Below, piece after piece: positions 15,511 to 16,067 of a stretch of DNA of 16,067 bases. The DNA lies in the NCBI GenBank assembly GCA_002371315.1, contig DFHL01000025.1:808-16874 (forward strand), written 5' to 3'. The stretch's first letter is position 1; the number at the start of each line of letters is the position of its first letter. The DNA is from Bacteroidales bacterium UBA3724 (GTDB lineage Bacteria > Bacteroidota > Bacteroidia > Bacteroidales > P3). A program made the translations under genes and the position numbers. Under the pieces are notes generated by a model, which worked only from the letters and a program-made list of their open reading frames with translations, had not been told where the DNA came from and did no database searches.

Positions 15511-15588
15511 CTGATTCCCATATACCATCTTCTTATCATCTTCTACTGAAATTCTTACTAACTTTTTATCAAATTTTTCACCAGTAGA
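15511..15588 (-). repeat. Short repeated element, copy 2 (inverted copy of 6618-6693)
   Basis: ACCATCTTCTTA (15524-15535) is the reverse complement of the identical core in copy 1, and the flanking blocks match in order. It lies between the REP-like repeats and the right 34-bp repeat. Confidence 0.7.
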
Positions 15589-15668
15589 CAATAATAAGAA
15601 GATAGTAACGTTATGGTAGAAAGAAAATATAGAAGAGGTGCTTTTACGGTTTTGGTTGTGATGTTAAA

Positions 15669-15702
15669 TCGTTTAATTCGCGTTTTGCTTGCAAAACAAA
15701 TT
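15669..15702 (-). repeat. 34-bp inverted repeat, right copy
   Basis: It is an exact reverse complement of 15292-15325 and lies about 100 bp before the DUF6266-like start codon. Confidence 0.92.
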
Positions 15703-15800
15703 CTTAAATATCAATTCGTTCAATTCGCTTAATTCGCAGTTTAAAAATTTATTCGCGTAATTCGCAGTTTATTAATTAATAACTTAATATTCCGTTACTT

Positions 15801-16067
15801 ATGGGAAAACTTCAAGATGGATTCGTCGGCGGCTTCAGCGGTAGGCTGGGCAATGTGATAGGCTACAACTGGCGCGGACGCTGGTGCGTGCGGTCGCTGC
15901 CGGCCGACTTCAAGGACGCGCGGACCGACGCGCAGCTGCGTCAGCGTCAGCTTTTTAGCGAGATGGTGCGCTTCGCCGGACGTGCCAAGCGGGTGCTGGC
16001 TCTCGGCCTCGAGGCGGCGTCGCGCAACGCTGGCGTAACGTCAAGCAACTACTTCATCCGCATCAAC
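15801..16067 (+). CDS. DUF6266-like protein, 5' end only (cut by window edge)
   Basis: The first 89 codons of a gene run off the right edge, starting at the ATG at 15801 in the context GTTACTTATGGG. The N-terminus MGKLQDGFVGGFSGRLGNVI followed by GYNWRGRWCVRSLP matches my memory of Bacteroidetes DUF6266 proteins, which begin with a Gly-rich 'G-F-G-K-(V/I)-GN-V-(V/I)-G-x-x-W' pattern and then an RS.P segment. A charged stretch follows (RTDAQLRQRQLFSEMVRFA). There is no signal peptide. The function of this family is not established. Base composition is GC-rich like the other genes, and the long repeat-rich spacer upstream separates it from the giant T9SS gene, so it is an independent unit. Confidence 0.8.
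   Translation, partial: MGKLQDGFVGGFSGRLGNVIGYNWRGRWCVRSLPADFKDARTDAQLRQRQLFSEMVRFAGRAKRVLALGLEAASRNAGVTSSNYFIRIN

Larger units (their letters stand above)
15079..15800. other. Gene-free, repeat-packed spacer between giant gene and DUF6266-like gene
   Basis: No credible gene lies in these 722 bases. The open frames that cross it are built from the repeats. Contents: a 14-bp tandem duplication AAAGCTCCT(A/G)CTCG (15121-15134, 15135-15148), two interleaved inverted-repeat pairs, a direct repeat around TTCCCGCCGCAGGCGGAAT, GCGAATTAAACGAATT-type units, and the inverted copy of the element at 6618. The promoter of the gene at 15801 must lie near the AT-rich end, but none is clear. Confidence 0.75.

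Noticed and set aside
15004..15591. A 195-codon minus-strand frame across the spacer after the giant gene
   Set aside because: It reads through the terminator hairpin and several repeats, uses a TTG start and is made of repeat-derived peptide. It stays open because the repeat units have lengths that preserve the frame.
15613..15732. A 39-codon frame starting MVERKYRRGAF just before the DUF6266-like gene
   Set aside because: More than half of it is the 34-bp inverted repeat and related units, so the hydrophobic-looking C-terminus is repeat sequence. There is no supporting start context.
15140..15771. A CRISPR array
   Set aside because: The repeats differ in sequence, orientation and spacing, there are no uniform spacers, and no cas genes are visible.

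Overview
The window looks like a chromosomal stretch of an uncultured gut-type Bacteroidales bacterium. Three things point there: a very large secreted protein with a type IX secretion (T9SS) type A sorting domain at its C-terminus, a DUF6266-type gene start at the right edge, and secreted family C69 dipeptidases of the Bacteroidetes kind. Genes are GC-rich with few TTA/CTA/TCA codons. Intergenic regions are AT-rich and full of short dispersed repeats. There are no tRNA, rRNA, CRISPR or transposase genes that I can see. Assignments come from reading translations by eye; no database search was possible.

Layout. 1-371: 3' end of a C69 peptidase gene (+), followed by a strong bidirectional terminator. 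458-3293: a tight three-gene minus-strand operon, in transcription order a DUF4419 lipoprotein, an unrecognised 324-residue protein and a TPR protein. The second start lies 2 nt after the first stop, and the third start overlaps the second stop. 3294-3659: non-coding, with a 9-G run and a coding-like tail. 3660-3896 (-): a 78-residue protein resembling small Bacteroidales antitoxin-like proteins. 3897-4362: a repeat-rich spacer with several GCTCGC/GCGAGC hairpins and short tandem arrays. 4363-6075 (+): a complete secreted C69 dipeptidase, paralogous to the gene at the left edge. It is coupled through an ATGA overlap to a 136-residue membrane-anchored protein (6072-6482) and a perfect 14-bp-stem terminator. 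6554-7019: a spacer carrying one copy of a short repeated element. 7020-15011 (+): one gene of 2663 codons encoding a T9SS cargo built from seven choice-of-anchor-J/cleaved-adhesin-like modules, two copies of a different beta-rich module, eleven fibronectin-III-like domains and the sorting domain. It ends in another 14-bp-stem terminator. 15079-15800: a gene-free, repeat-packed spacer. 15801-16067: start of a DUF6266-like gene cut by the window edge.

How the parts may work together. The C69 enzymes probably hydrolyse short peptides or amide bonds in the envelope. The giant protein is probably a surface or secreted adhesin. These are separate transcription units by their terminators, and no pathway links them in the sequence. 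The observations most worth following are the block duplication inside the giant protein with a synonymous-codon shift over the second block, the dispersed hairpin repeats, the conserved element found inverted on either side of the giant gene, and the small protein coupled to the C69 enzyme. I found no clear evidence of a complete new defence or mobile system.
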